A DNA stretch of 40,731 bases from a virus: the IMG/VR virus record IMGVR_UViG_3300032006_000026, positions 1 to 40,731 of that record; one strand, written 5' to 3'. Each line of letters opens with the position of its first letter. Position 1 is the stretch's first letter. Positions 40,376-40,731 of this stretch are shown here, piece by piece. The position numbers were made by a program, and so were the translations under genes. The notes under the pieces were generated by a model that saw only the letters and a program-made list of their open reading frames with translations, did no database searches and was not told the DNA's origin.

Positions 40376-40731
40376 CTATTCTTCCGCTAACTTCTGGAAG
40401 TATGATAGTGCATCATCCTCCTCTGAACTAGCAGATGCTACAGCAGAAGTCACAGTTTCCTCTGCCTTACGTGTCTCAAAGTTAGGTTGGAAAGAACCAC
40501 GAGAGTTGTCCTCTTCAAACACTTCCTCATCTACACGACGAGCAGGTTTTTGTCCTAAAACATAATTAAGACGCTTCTTCAAGTCATCATAAGACTTGAA
40601 TTGATCAGCAGAAGTGACAGCAGCAAGAGAATACTGCTTCTTCCATAATGCTTCTAGTGCATCATCATCTTCTAAGAGAGGAGATACTTTATCGAACTCT
40701 GACTTATCATAGTTCCAATAACCATCCTTCT
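40376..40731 (-). CDS. gp32: Single-stranded DNA-binding protein gp32, C-terminal part
   Basis: The frame is open to the right edge, so only the C-terminal about 118 residues are present. It reads KDGYWNYDKSEFDKVSPLLE, DDDALEALWKKQYSLAAVTS, ADQFKSYDDLKKRLNYVLGQ, followed by a linker (KPARRVDEEVFEEDNSRG) and an acidic end (SSEEDDALSYFQKLAEE). This matches the late core and acidic C-terminal tail of T4 gp32. That tail in T4 recruits replication and recombination proteins. The TTG at 40582 is internal and not a start. It converges on gp53, marking the border between structural and replication genes, as in other T4-like phages. Confidence 0.85.
   Translation of the reverse strand, partial: KDGYWNYDKSEFDKVSPLLEDDDALEALWKKQYSLAAVTSADQFKSYDDLKKRLNYVLGQKPARRVDEEVFEEDNSRGSFQPNFETRKAEETVTSAVASASSEEDDALSYFQKLAEE

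Noticed and set aside
40376-40582. 68-residue stand-alone gene starting at TTG 40582
   Set aside because: The frame stays open to the window edge and the upstream residues (KDGYWNYDKSEF, LEDDDALEALWKKQYSL) are gp32 sequence, so this is the end of a larger gene.
1-40731. tRNA, rRNA, integrase, transposase or attachment site
   Set aside because: None could be recognised in either strand by eye; a tRNA scan would be needed to exclude a cryptic tRNA.

Overview
This window is a structural-gene block of a T4-like marine myovirus, most like those infecting picocyanobacteria (Prochlorococcus/Synechococcus), although a T4-like SAR11 phage cannot be excluded. The evidence is a set of recognisable T4-family proteins (gp4 head-completion nuclease, gp48 tail-tube cap, gp53 and gp26 baseplate proteins, a gp5-type OB-fold hub protein, the C-terminus of gp32), an AT-rich sequence, long fibre genes built of cyanophage-type repeats, and T4 late-promoter-like boxes in many of the gaps between genes. 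There are no rRNA or tRNA genes, insertion sequences, integrase or CRISPR arrays that I can see.

Layout. Nearly everything from 37407 down to 1 is on the minus strand and is best read right to left. 37407-28042 is the tail-initiation and hub block: a gp54/gp19-like tube protein, gp26, a 57-codon ORF, a tape-measure-like protein, a second large helical protein, a gp27-like hub protein, a His/Asp-rich small protein and a gp5-like OB-fold protein. 28017-20783 carries a 1910-residue virion protein with an internal duplication, a beta-helical spike-like protein and a fibre-associated protein. 20786-19632 is a small accessory island: a 2OG-Fe(II) oxygenase and three tiny proteins, one a 26-residue membrane peptide. 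19579-1 is an adhesion arsenal: a 1984-residue protein with a pectin-lyase-like N-terminus, an Ig-like plus glycine-rich protein, three modular repeat fibres, two LamG lectin-like proteins, a shorter repeat fibre, a glycine-rich protein and a truncated last gene. On the plus strand, 37450-40299 encodes gp4, an unassigned protein, gp48 and gp53, fired from a very compact divergent promoter region. It converges on the end of gene 32 (minus) at the right edge.

The most noteworthy observation is at the gp26 stop codon. An in-frame T TTT TTC slippery heptamer (35849-35855, minus) sits two codons before the stop. A -1 shift there enters, without any stop, the frame of the 57-codon ORF, whose end overlaps the start of the tape-measure gene. 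This is the geometry of the lambda G/GT tail-assembly-chaperone frameshift, here in a T4-like phage. Other notable points are recurrent late-promoter boxes, two of which contain the upstream gene's stop codon, fibre paralogues sharing near-identical DNA and exchangeable C-terminal tips, and a matching N-terminal motif on both lectin-like proteins.
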